From NCBI GenBank assembly GCA_016222805.1, contig JACRQG010000046.1, positions 213,049 through 277,048 on the forward strand: 64,000 nucleotides of DNA. Direction: 5' to 3'. The stretch is from Verrucomicrobiota bacterium. GTDB taxonomy: Bacteria > Verrucomicrobiota > Verrucomicrobiia > Opitutales > Opitutaceae. Within the stretch, counting starts at the first letter, position 1. The number at the start of each line of letters is the position of its first letter. A program made the translations under genes and the position numbers. The notes under the pieces are model-generated. The model was given only the letters and a program-made list of their open reading frames with translations, was not told where the DNA came from and made no database searches. Below, in pieces: positions 44,764-54,001 of this stretch.

Positions 44764-45795
44764 TTATTCGGTCCGCTCCTCCCGGGCTGCGGGCCAGTCC
44801 AGGACGACTCCGAGCACCGGCTCGCGCTTGGCTTCGATCAACGCCCACGCCTCCGCCGCCTGCTCGACGGGAAACCGGTGCGTGATCAGCCCGAGGGTGT
44901 CGAGGCGGCCTTCGACAATCCACCGCAACGTCGCTTCCAGCCGGGGGCGGGTCGCGCCGGAGACAAGGTGAAAGGAGAGTTCGTGGTTCCGAAACGCCTG
45001 CAGGCTGGTCTGCAGGTTGACATCGCCCGAGGGCCGGTAGAACCCCGCGACCACCACCTGGCCGCCCCGCGCCATCGCCGGCCGCCAGGCGCGCAGCGCC
45101 GCGACCTGGCCCACCGTCTCCACCAACACCTGCACCGGTCCGGCCCCGAGGCTCGCCACCGCCGCGCACCCGAAGTCCGCCCCGTCCCGCACGGTTTCAC
45201 CGTGGCGGCGGAACCGCGCCAGCCGATCCTCGTGCCTCCCGACCAGCACGACCCGCGCGCCGCGCTGTCGCAGCGCCTGGCCCGCCCACTGACCGACCTG
45301 GCCGTCGCCCACCACCACCGCCAGCTGCCCCGGTTCCACCGCGGGACGAAGGCCGCAGTTGTAGCCGACCTGCGTCAGCACCAGGCCGGCACAGGCCACC
45401 GGATCGATTTCCGGCGGGAGGCGGATGACCTCGCTGGCCGCGCACACGGCCGGCGAGACGTGTCCCGCGAACCGGTTGTCGAACATCCCGCAGACTCGAC
45501 TCATCGCCGCGAACACCCGGTCGCCCGGGGCGAGCCCCGCCACGCGCGCGCCCACCGTCAGCACGCGGCCGACCTTCTGGTAACCGGCCACGAGCGGAAA
45601 CGGCGCCGGATCCCCGGGGCGCCGAGCTTCGTCGCCCGACAAACGCTCCCCGCGCAGGAACGAACCTTCGGTGCCATTGCTGATCCACGAGTGATGCACG
45701 GCAATCACCACGTCCTCCGGGCCGGGATCGGGTGATTCGATTTCCTGATACGAAACCCGGCGGGGGCCGGTGAAGACCACGGCGTGCGATCGCAT
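44764..45795 (-). CDS. MDR family dehydrogenase, second copy
   Basis: 343 residues from an ATG at 45795. GDGQVGQWAGQALRQRGARV is the nucleotide-binding turn. The usual catalytic zinc Cys is not visible at the expected site (HHSWISNGTEGSFL), as in the bacteriochlorophyllide/threonine-dehydrogenase-like group without zinc. Its start is 44 bases after the stop of the amino-acid symporter gene. Confidence 0.82.
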   Translation of the reverse strand: MRSHAVVFTGPRRVSYQEIESPDPGPEDVVIAVHHSWISNGTEGSFLRGERLSGDEARRPGDPAPFPLVAGYQKVGRVLTVGARVAGLAPGDRVFAAMSRVCGMFDNRFAGHVSPAVCAASEVIRLPPEIDPVACAGLVLTQVGYNCGLRPAVEPGQLAVVVGDGQVGQWAGQALRQRGARVVLVGRHEDRLARFRRHGETVRDGADFGCAAVASLGAGPVQVLVETVGQVAALRAWRPAMARGGQVVVAGFYRPSGDVNLQTSLQAFRNHELSFHLVSGATRPRLEATLRWIVEGRLDTLGLITHRFPVEQAAEAWALIEAKREPVLGVVLDWPAAREERTE

Positions 45796-45839
45796 GTGCT
45801 CTTGGGATGTCGTCCGCCTGCCGGCGCGCCGGGCCCGGC

Positions 45840-47300
45840 TCAGGTGCCGCGCCGCTCGCCTTCGGACGCTCCCTCGGCCTTCCAAAAGGTCGCGTTGGCA
45901 ACGCCTGCGGACGCCGCGACATACACTGGCTCGGCCCGACCTTGGCGCAGCTGGGCCTCGTAATCTCGCAGGCAGGCCAGGGCGGGTTTGCTCAGGAGCA
46001 GGATGGCGATGAGATTGAGCCAGGCCATCAGCCCGACGCCGATGTCACCCATCGTCCACGCGAGATCGGTGCTGCGCAGGGTGCCGTAGAACACCACGAC
46101 GAGAAAGATCACCCGCAGGACGTTGAACAACCGCGGACTCACCGCGTGGCGCCGCAGGTAGGCGACGCAGGTCTCCGCGTAGTAGTAGTAGGCCATCAGC
46201 GTGGTGAAGGCGAAGAAGAAGAGCGCCAGGGCGACGAACGCCGGGCCGAAGCCCGAATGAACGCTGTCAACCGCCAGCTGCGTGAAGGCCGGCCCATAGG
46301 CCACGCCCGGGAGGTTCTCCCGCAGGAAGCCCCCCGCCGGATTCACCACGTTGTACTTGCCCGTGAGCAGGATCATGAACGCGGTCGCCGAGCAGATCAG
46401 CCAGGTGTCCAGATAGACCACGAACGACTGCACGAGGCCCTGCCGCGCCGGGTGTTTCACCTCGGCCGCGGCGGCAGCCATCGGCGTGGTGCCCTGGCCC
46501 GCTTCGTTCGAGAAGATCCCGCGCTTGATGCCCCACGACATCGCCAGGCCCACGATGCCGCCGAAAGCCGCATCCGCTCCGAATGCGGATCGGAAGATGA
46601 GGGCGACGACCGCGGGCACCTCGCGGAAGTGCACCACGACGACCGCGGCCGCGGTGAGCAGGTAGCCGATGGCCATGAACGGCACGACCATCTCCGCGAC
46701 CTTTCCGAGGCGGGTCACGCCGCCGAAGATGATCAGCCCGAGGACCACGACGACAAAGACGCCCGAGGCCACGGGCGGCACGTTGAAGGCATTCTGCGCC
46801 GCGACCGCGATGCTGTGGGACTGCACGCCGGGGAGGAAAAACCCCGTGGCCAGCACGGTCGCGATCGCAAACGTGACCGCGTACCACTTCATCTTCAGGC
46901 CGCGTTCGATGTAGTAGGCCGGTCCACCCCGGTAGCGACCGCCAATCTCCTCCTTGTAGATCTGCGCGAGCGTGCCCTCGATGAAGGCCGAACTGGCGCC
47001 AACAAAGGCGATGGCCCACATCCAGAACACCGCCCCCGGCCCGCCCATCGCGATCGCCGTGGCCACGCCGGCGATATTGCCGGTGCCGACGCAGCCCGAG
47101 ATTGCCAACGACACCGCCTGGAACGACGAGACGCCGCGCTCCGAGGACTTCGTGCCGAGCAGCAGCCGGAGCATGCGGGGCAGGTGTCGGACCTGCAGGA
47201 ACCGCGTGCGCACCGTGAAATAAAGCCCCGTGCCGAGGCAGAGCCACATGAGCGCCGGGCTCCAAAGCAGGTCATTCAGACCGTTGATCAGTTTCTCCAC
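45840..47300 (-). CDS. Sodium:alanine/glycine symporter, AGCS family
   Basis: 486 residues from a GTG at 47300. About eleven transmembrane segments; the AGCS signature appears in VSLAISGCVGTGNIAGVATA and NEAGQGTTPMAAAA. It takes up small neutral amino acids with sodium. Same strand as the MDR dehydrogenases (39 bases apart) and UDP-xylose synthase. Confidence 0.93.
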   Translation of the reverse strand: MEKLINGLNDLLWSPALMWLCLGTGLYFTVRTRFLQVRHLPRMLRLLLGTKSSERGVSSFQAVSLAISGCVGTGNIAGVATAIAMGGPGAVFWMWAIAFVGASSAFIEGTLAQIYKEEIGGRYRGGPAYYIERGLKMKWYAVTFAIATVLATGFFLPGVQSHSIAVAAQNAFNVPPVASGVFVVVVLGLIIFGGVTRLGKVAEMVVPFMAIGYLLTAAAVVVVHFREVPAVVALIFRSAFGADAAFGGIVGLAMSWGIKRGIFSNEAGQGTTPMAAAAAEVKHPARQGLVQSFVVYLDTWLICSATAFMILLTGKYNVVNPAGGFLRENLPGVAYGPAFTQLAVDSVHSGFGPAFVALALFFFAFTTLMAYYYYAETCVAYLRRHAVSPRLFNVLRVIFLVVVFYGTLRSTDLAWTMGDIGVGLMAWLNLIAILLLSKPALACLRDYEAQLRQGRAEPVYVAASAGVANATFWKAEGASEGERRGT

Positions 47301-47358
47301 GGGAAGGGGAAGTCGGGGGTGAAAATGGGGCGTGGGTTCGAACCGGGGTCGCGACGGC

Positions 47359-48282
<924 letters not shown>

Positions 48283-48456
48283 GGACGCGAACGCTGGAGC
48301 AAGCCCCCCCGATCTGGCCAGACTTTCTGTGGCGTTTCCGCGGACCGGGGCTCCTGGCGTCGCTCCCGACCCTGTGGGCGCGACGACCTCGTCGCGCGTC
48401 TCCCGCCACGCCACCCGGTCCCGCGGGGCGGGATCGCCGCATCTAGCTTTGCACCA

Positions 48457-49602
48457 TTAGCCGCCCGTTCGCGCCCGCGCGCCCGCCTCGTAGCGCTCGA
48501 TCCAGCCGCGGTGCCATGTGCCGAAGTCGCCCGCCTCCAGGTGCGCCCGGGCCTGCGCCATCAGATCGAGGTAGAAGTGCAGGTTGTGAATCGTGAGCAG
48601 CGTGCAGCCGAGAATCTCGCCCGCCAGCGTGAGGTGCCGCAGATAGGCGCGGGAGAATCCGGCGGTGTAGTTTTCCAGCCCGTCGGCGATGGGCCGAGGG
48701 TCCTCCTTGAACTGCTCATTGCGCAGGTTCAGCGGACCATCCGGGGTGAAGACCAGGCCGTTGCGCGCCACCCGCGTGGGCAGGACGCAGTCGAACATGT
48801 CGACCCCGAGCGCGACCATCTTCAGGAGCTGCGGCGGCGTGCCCAGACCCATCGTGTAGCGCGGTTTCTCCGTCGGCAGGAAGGGCGTCGTGGCCCCGAC
48901 CTGCTTCAGCATCTCCGGCTCCGGTTCACCCACGCTCACTCCCCCGACCGCGTAACCCGGGAAGTCCAGCGCCGCCAGCGACTCCGCCGCTTCCCGCCGC
49001 AGGTCGTCGTAGGTTGAACCTTGCACGATGGCGAAGACGTGGTGCCCCTCCGCCAGGAACCCGCTCTCCGTCGCGATCGCCTTGCATTGCTCCGCCCACC
49101 GCCGGCTCCGGGCGACCGCCCGGGCGCACGCGTCCCGCTCGCACGGCCATGGCGGGCACTCGTCGATCACCATGGCGATGTCGCTGCCGAGGTTCCGCTG
49201 GATCGCCATCACCTCGCGCGGCCCCAGGAAGAGCTTCGCGCCGTCGAGGTGCGAGGCAAACGCCACGCCGTCGTCGCGGATGTCCCGCAGCTTGGCGAGG
49301 GAGAAGACCTGGAAGCCACCGCTGTCCGTCAGGATCGGTCCGTCCCACCCCATGAACCGGTGCAGGCCGCCGAGGTCCCGTACCCGCTCGCTGCCCGGCC
49401 GGAGGTTCAGATGGTAGGTGTTGCCGAGCAGGATCTGCGTTCCGATCTCCCGCAATTGCCGCGGCGTGACCGATTTGACCGTGCCCTGCGTGCCCACCGG
49501 CATGAAGATGGGGGTTTCGACCACTCCGTGGCGGGTGATCAGGCGGCCGCGCCGGGCGGCCGTGGCTGTATCCGTTTTCAGGAGTTGGAAGTGTGCGGCC
49601 AT
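48457..49602 (-). CDS. tgt: Queuine tRNA-ribosyltransferase, lacking the usual zinc cysteines
   Basis: 381 residues from an ATG at 49602, the family start and length. [10 protein letters not shown] with Asp93 (catalytic, in TDSGGF) and Asp271 (FDCVLPTR, nucleophile) are intact, as are [11 protein letters not shown] and GGVSVGEP. The zinc-binding motif normally C-x-C-x2-C ... H is here LENYTA at 309-314 with only His339 (TIHN) kept, so three of four ligands are lost. It exchanges guanine 34 of Asn/Asp/His/Tyr tRNAs for a queuosine precursor. The enzyme may be a zinc-free variant. Confidence 0.95.
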   Translation of the reverse strand: MAAHFQLLKTDTATAARRGRLITRHGVVETPIFMPVGTQGTVKSVTPRQLREIGTQILLGNTYHLNLRPGSERVRDLGGLHRFMGWDGPILTDSGGFQVFSLAKLRDIRDDGVAFASHLDGAKLFLGPREVMAIQRNLGSDIAMVIDECPPWPCERDACARAVARSRRWAEQCKAIATESGFLAEGHHVFAIVQGSTYDDLRREAAESLAALDFPGYAVGGVSVGEPEPEMLKQVGATTPFLPTEKPRYTMGLGTPPQLLKMVALGVDMFDCVLPTRVARNGLVFTPDGPLNLRNEQFKEDPRPIADGLENYTAGFSRAYLRHLTLAGEILGCTLLTIHNLHFYLDLMAQARAHLEAGDFGTWHRGWIERYEAGARARTGG

Positions 49603-49628
49603 GCGGAACGCAGAACCTACGGCGACGC

Positions 49629-49659
49629 TTGACCCGGCTGTCAATCCGCGAGCTATTGT
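49629..49659 (+). promoter_or_regulatory. Candidate sigma-70 promoter of trpG/pabA
   Basis: TTGACC at 49629-49634 and TATTGT at 49654-49659 with a 19-base spacer, 28 bases before the GTG of the glutaminase gene, in the 85-base divergent region with tgt. Confidence 0.35.
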
Positions 49660-49687
49660 CTGCCGGCGCCCTGGCGCCAACCCTCCC

Positions 49688-50254
49688 GTGCTGCTCGTCA
49701 TCGACAACTACGACTCCTTCACCTTCAACCTCGTCCAGTACTTCGGACAACTGGGGGTGGAACAGCGCGTCTTCCGCAATAATGAGATCACGCCGGCCCA
49801 GGCCGCCGCCCTCCGCCCGGACCGCATCCTCCTCTCCCCGGGCCCCTGCTCGCCCCGGGAGGCGGGTGTCACCCTCGACATCCTCGGTGCCTTTGCCGGC
49901 AAGGTCCCCATCTTTGGGGTCTGCCTCGGCCACCAGTCGATCGGGCATTACTTTGGCGGCCGCGTGATTCGGGCCGACCGCCTGATGCACGGGAAGACCT
50001 CCCCCATCCGGCACAACGGCCGGGACCTGTTCGCCGGCCTGCCCCAGAATTTCGCCGCGACGCGCTACCATTCCCTCCTGGTGGAACGCTCCACCCTGCC
50101 TCCCGAATTGGAAATCACCGCGGACACCGCCGAAGGCGAGATCATGGGCCTCCGCCACCGCACCCTCCCGGTCTGGGGCGTGCAGTTTCATCCGGAGTCG
50201 ATCGCCACCGAGGGGGGCATGCGGCTGCTCGAGAACTTCCTGAAACTTAACTGA
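49688..50254 (+). CDS. Glutamine amidotransferase of anthranilate/aminodeoxychorismate synthase
   Basis: 188 residues from a GTG at 49688, the family start ([18 protein letters not shown]). Catalytic triad Cys79 (GVCLGHQS), His168 and Glu170 (FHPES). It supplies ammonia from glutamine to TrpE or PabB; neither is in the window, and this type often serves both. TrpG or PabA cannot be told apart here. Confidence 0.94.
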   Translation: MLLVIDNYDSFTFNLVQYFGQLGVEQRVFRNNEITPAQAAALRPDRILLSPGPCSPREAGVTLDILGAFAGKVPIFGVCLGHQSIGHYFGGRVIRADRLMHGKTSPIRHNGRDLFAGLPQNFAATRYHSLLVERSTLPPELEITADTAEGEIMGLRHRTLPVWGVQFHPESIATEGGMRLLENFLKLN

Positions 50255-50287
50255 CCGTCGTTCGTCAAACGGCCGGGTGCCTCCGCC

Positions 50288-50749
50288 ATGCGCTGTCCCA
50301 AGTGCACTTCCATCGAAGACAAGGTCATTGATTCCCGGATTGCCAAAGACGGGGCGACGATCCGCCGCCGGCGCGAATGCCTCGAATGCGGCCACCGCTA
50401 CAGCACCACGGAGATGCTGGTGCGCGATGGCGTGGTCGTGCTCAAGCGCGACGGTCGCCGCGAGGACTTCGACCGGGAGAAACTCGTCCGCGCCGTCCGG
50501 GCGGCCTGTCACAAGCGCCCGGTGGACGCCGAGCAGATCGCGATGCTCGTCGAGGATGTGATGGACGCCCTGGAGGCGCAGTTCGAGAAGGAGATTCCGT
50601 CGCGCGCCATCGGCGAAGGCGTGATGCAGCGCCTGCGCACGGTCGACCAGGTGGCCTACGTGCGGTTCGCGAGCGTGTACAAGGAGTTTCGCGACGTCGC
50701 CGAGTTCGTCGACGAGATCAGTACGCTCGGCCGCAAACCTCCGGCGTGA
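50288..50749 (+). CDS. nrdR: Transcriptional repressor of ribonucleotide reductase genes
   Basis: 153 residues, the family's standard length. Zinc ribbon with CPKC and CLECGHRY, then an ATP-cone (VVVLKRDGRREDFDREKLVR). It senses dATP/ATP to repress nrd operons. Follows the glutaminase by 33 bases. Confidence 0.96.
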   Translation: MRCPKCTSIEDKVIDSRIAKDGATIRRRRECLECGHRYSTTEMLVRDGVVVLKRDGRREDFDREKLVRAVRAACHKRPVDAEQIAMLVEDVMDALEAQFEKEIPSRAIGEGVMQRLRTVDQVAYVRFASVYKEFRDVAEFVDEISTLGRKPPA

Positions 50750-50759
50750 ACCCGCCGTC

Positions 50760-51263
50760 ATGACGCGCGACCGCGACGACCTGCGCCGGCTGCATTTCAT
50801 CAACGCGCTGTTCGCCCACGCCACGGGGCAGGACCTGTATCTGGCCGCCCAAATCAAGGCGGCGATTGCGCTGAGCCTGGCCGAGTTCGAAGTCCAACTC
50901 GCCGACCATCCCGAGTTCGCCCAGCGCTACGACGCCGCCTTCAATGCCGCCGCCGCCGAACTGCTGGCGCGGCTCTTCGCCCACCATCCGCGGCACGGCT
51001 TCTTCCACTGGGACGCCTCGCTGACGCTCGCCGCCGCCACGCCGCTCTTCACCCGGGCGGAAATCATGGCCGGACTGCGCAAGCTGGCGCCCTACCGCGA
51101 CGCCACCCTGCTCGTCACCAACCTGCGGCCGGCCCTGATTCCTCCGCGGCGCCGGGCCACCCCCCGCCGCAAGCGCGACTATGCCGAGGCCCTGGCGTTC
51201 ATCCGCGACCTCGCCGCGGCGCGGACGGCCCGGGGCTCCAACCTCCATCTCCTGTTCCTCTAG
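50760..51263 (+). CDS. Protein of unknown function
   Basis: 167 residues, starting 10 bases after nrdR. I do not recognise it. Predicted mostly helical, with a distinctive FAHHPRHGFFHWDASLTLAA segment near the middle and a basic patch (PRRRATPRRKRDY) that might bind nucleic acid. No signal peptide. The tight spacing suggests co-expression with nrdR. Confidence 0.6.
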   Translation: MTRDRDDLRRLHFINALFAHATGQDLYLAAQIKAAIALSLAEFEVQLADHPEFAQRYDAAFNAAAAELLARLFAHHPRHGFFHWDASLTLAAATPLFTRAEIMAGLRKLAPYRDATLLVTNLRPALIPPRRRATPRRKRDYAEALAFIRDLAAARTARGSNLHLLFL

Positions 51264-51374
51264 GCCCCGCACCGGGCCGCACGAGCAAGACCACCCCGCT
51301 CCGGCCCAAATCGCACGCTTCCGTTCCGGGCCGTTCGTGTCTTTGGTGGTCACCCTCAACCTTCGCCCTCCGCC

Positions 51375-51716
51375 ATGTCCAAGACGATCTTCCAGCGCAT
51401 CATCGACCGTGAGATTACCGCCAAAATCGAACACGAGGACGCGCACTGCGTCGTGATTCACGACATCCAGCCGCAGGCACCCGTGCACCTGCTGATCATC
51501 CCCAAGCAACCCATCGCCCGGGTGAGCGTGGCGACCGCCACGGACCAGACGGTCCTCGGCCATCTGCTGCTCGTCGCCGGCGAGGTGGCCCGGAAGCTGA
51601 ATCTCGCCGAGGGTTTCCGGCTGGTGATCAACAACGGCCCCCACGCCTGCGAATCGGTGCCGCACCTGCACGTCCACCTGCTCGCCCGGCGGCAGATGAA
51701 CTGGCCGCCGGGCTGA
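51375..51716 (+). CDS. HIT family protein (histidine triad hydrolase)
   Basis: 113 residues with the triad HLHVH at 97-101. Typical HinT-like length and the N-terminal IFQRIIDREITAKI. It hydrolyses nucleoside phosphoramidates or related AMP conjugates. Cytoplasmic. Confidence 0.95.
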   Translation: MSKTIFQRIIDREITAKIEHEDAHCVVIHDIQPQAPVHLLIIPKQPIARVSVATATDQTVLGHLLLVAGEVARKLNLAEGFRLVINNGPHACESVPHLHVHLLARRQMNWPPG

Positions 51717-51739
51717 GTCTCGCGTGCGGCGCGCGAAAC

Positions 51740-53836
51740 TCACTGCAGCCACTTCGCCAGCCAGGCGTGCACCTCGCCGTACCAGAAGCGGCTGTTCTCG
51801 CCCTTGAGGATCCAGTGGTTCTCATCGGGGAAGGACAGCAGCCGTGAGGGCACGCGGAGGCGCTGAAGGTAGCCCCAATACTCGTAGGCGTTGTTGGCCG
51901 GGACGCGGTAGTCGAGTTCGCCCACCGTCACGAGCACGGGCGTGACCCAACCCGTCCCCTTGGCGTGGTTGCCCGCGAGGCGCACCGGGTTTTGCTCGCG
52001 CCACACCGGGCCCTGCTCCCACACAGGCCCTCCGTTGGTCAGCTCGCGCGAGAACATCGTGTCGCTGGTGGCCCATTGAGTCTCGAGGTTGATGAGTCCC
52101 GCGTGGGAAATCAGGCAGCGATAGCGGGTGGTCGTCGCCTGCAGCCAGTTGGCCAGGTGGCCGCCGTAGCTCGCCCCGCCGGCGGCCAGCCGCGTGCCGT
52201 CCACGAAGGGAAACCGCTGGATCGCCGCGTCCACGGCATCGTTGATCTCCCCGCCGGGTCCGCGGAGCGGGTCCAGTTGGATCGCCTGGCCGAAGACTTC
52301 GGTGTAGCCCGACGATCCCGAGTAGTTGGTCAGCAGCACGACGTAACCCGGGGCCGCAAACAGATGGTAGTTCCACCGCAGAACCCACTGGTCCTTGAAC
52401 TGCGGGGCCGGCCCGCCGTGGATCATCGCAAAGAGCGGGTATTTCCGTTTCGGGTCGAAGCCCGGGGGACGCACCAGCAGGTTGTGAATCGGCCAACCCT
52501 TCGGACTCTGGGTGGTGAAGTGCTCCAACGGAGCCAGGTCCAGGGCGGCGACGCGGTCGGCATTGAAGCGGGTCAGCATGGTCCTGCTTCCGTCCGCCGG
52601 ATTCAACCGGGCCACCTCGGGCGGGTGCCGGGCGCTTTCGTAGCTGGCGACCAAGTGCGATCCTGCCGCCGCCAAGCCCCCAAGACAGCCCTCCGGCATT
52701 CCGTCGTAAGCCCGCACCTGGCCCCCGGCGGTGGGCACCGCAAACAACTTCACCTGGTGGCCGGCGTCCGCCGTGAAATACACCGTCGCCCCATCGGCCG
52801 CCACTGCGAACCGGCCGACCGAGAGATCCAGGTCCGCGGTTAGGATCGTCCGCCGGGCGGCGTCGAAGGGCCAGGGAAAGGAGGCGAGGCGCGAGTGGTG
52901 GTAGGTCTTGCCATCCCCCCCCTTGGTCATCGTCACCAGCAGTGCCTTCCCGTCGGGCCGGAATTCCACCTCGCTGTAGCTGTCAGCTCCGTCGGTCAGT
53001 TGCCGCGGCTCGCCCCCGGTCACCGGCACCGCAAAAAGCTGCGTGGGGACGCTCGCGTACGCCGCCCGATCGCGGCTGGTCGTGGCGATGAAGACAATCG
53101 TCTGCCCATCCGCCGACCAATCCGCCGGCAACTCGTCGCCGGTCTCGGCCGGCCGGCCGCCGAATCCCGGCGCCGACGCCAGCCGGGTTCCGGCCAGCAG
53201 ATCGCGGGCGGGCGCTCCCGCCCGCGCCTCCTGCACGAACAAGTGGGCCTTCTTCTCGTCGAGCCACCGGTCCCAGTATTTGATCGGGAAACCATCGTAC
53301 ACGCGCGCCGAGTGCTTGCGCTCCTTGGCGGCCCGGGCGGCCCGCTGGTTGGCCGCTTCGTCGCCGGCCCCCGGATACACATCGCTGACCAAGAGGAGGT
53401 GCCTTCCGTCCGGGCTCCACCGCGGCGTGCGCGCGCCGGTGGCCAGCGTGGTCAGCCGCCGGGCCTCCCCGCCGCCGGCCAGCTCCAGCACGTAGATCTG
53501 GCTGACCTCATCGCCGTCGCGCTTGCTCGCGAAGGCCAATCGCGTCGAATCCGGACTCCACGCCGCCCCGGACTCCGTCGCTTTGGTAAAGGTCAGCTGG
53601 CGCGGGGCGGAGGAACCATCGACTGGCAGGAGCCACAGATCCGAGGATTGCTCCTTCGCGTCGTAGGCGGGCGCCGTTACGGCCACCACGACCCATTTCC
53701 CGTCCGGACTGGGCACCGGAGCACCGACGCGCTTCAGCAGCCACAGATCCTCATGGGTGATGGCACGACGCGCCGGCGCGGCCGCGCCAAGCTCCAAAGC
53801 CACCAAGGAAAGGACGCAGAACAGGGGGATTCGCAT
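51740..53836 (-). CDS. S9 family prolyl oligopeptidase / dipeptidyl aminopeptidase
   Basis: 698 residues, signal peptide at the start (MRIPLFCVLSLVALELGAAA). WD40-like propeller in the first 430 residues (repeats SPDGKWVVV, WSPDSTRLAF, WSPDGRHLLL), then an alpha/beta hydrolase with Ser556 (GGASYGGH), Asp642 (GELDYRVP) and His674 (DENHWIL). It likely cleaves peptides in the periplasm. It follows the TonB receptor (54002) on the same strand after 165 bases, so the pair may be linked functionally. Confidence 0.9.
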   Translation of the reverse strand: MRIPLFCVLSLVALELGAAAPARRAITHEDLWLLKRVGAPVPSPDGKWVVVAVTAPAYDAKEQSSDLWLLPVDGSSAPRQLTFTKATESGAAWSPDSTRLAFASKRDGDEVSQIYVLELAGGGEARRLTTLATGARTPRWSPDGRHLLLVSDVYPGAGDEAANQRAARAAKERKHSARVYDGFPIKYWDRWLDEKKAHLFVQEARAGAPARDLLAGTRLASAPGFGGRPAETGDELPADWSADGQTIVFIATTSRDRAAYASVPTQLFAVPVTGGEPRQLTDGADSYSEVEFRPDGKALLVTMTKGGDGKTYHHSRLASFPWPFDAARRTILTADLDLSVGRFAVAADGATVYFTADAGHQVKLFAVPTAGGQVRAYDGMPEGCLGGLAAAGSHLVASYESARHPPEVARLNPADGSRTMLTRFNADRVAALDLAPLEHFTTQSPKGWPIHNLLVRPPGFDPKRKYPLFAMIHGGPAPQFKDQWVLRWNYHLFAAPGYVVLLTNYSGSSGYTEVFGQAIQLDPLRGPGGEINDAVDAAIQRFPFVDGTRLAAGGASYGGHLANWLQATTTRYRCLISHAGLINLETQWATSDTMFSRELTNGGPVWEQGPVWREQNPVRLAGNHAKGTGWVTPVLVTVGELDYRVPANNAYEYWGYLQRLRVPSRLLSFPDENHWILKGENSRFWYGEVHAWLAKWLQ

Positions 53837-54001
53837 CCTCCAGTGTCAAGGAGTGGCCCCGCCCGGATCGATGCGAAAATCCCCCTCGGTAACATCCGAG
53901 AGATCAGTGGAGCGGAGGTTTCCCAACCGCCGGTCTGGCCTGACGGCGCCAGGAAAGCGCCACTTCCCCCTCTTGGGTACACGAAACTGCGCCCGGTCCG
54001 C

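Noticed and set aside
47333..47352. GGGTTCGAACC tRNA-like motif
   Set aside because: Stem fails at the second base pair and no cloverleaf can be built around it.
53844..53849. TTGACA on the minus strand before the S9 peptidase
   Set aside because: It lies only 8 bases before the start codon, so it cannot be the -35 of that gene.
53928..53936. GGTTTCC before the S9 peptidase as a third LacI site
   Set aside because: Only a 7-base half match without the TTTAC half; such heptamers are common in this DNA. The same holds for 35771.
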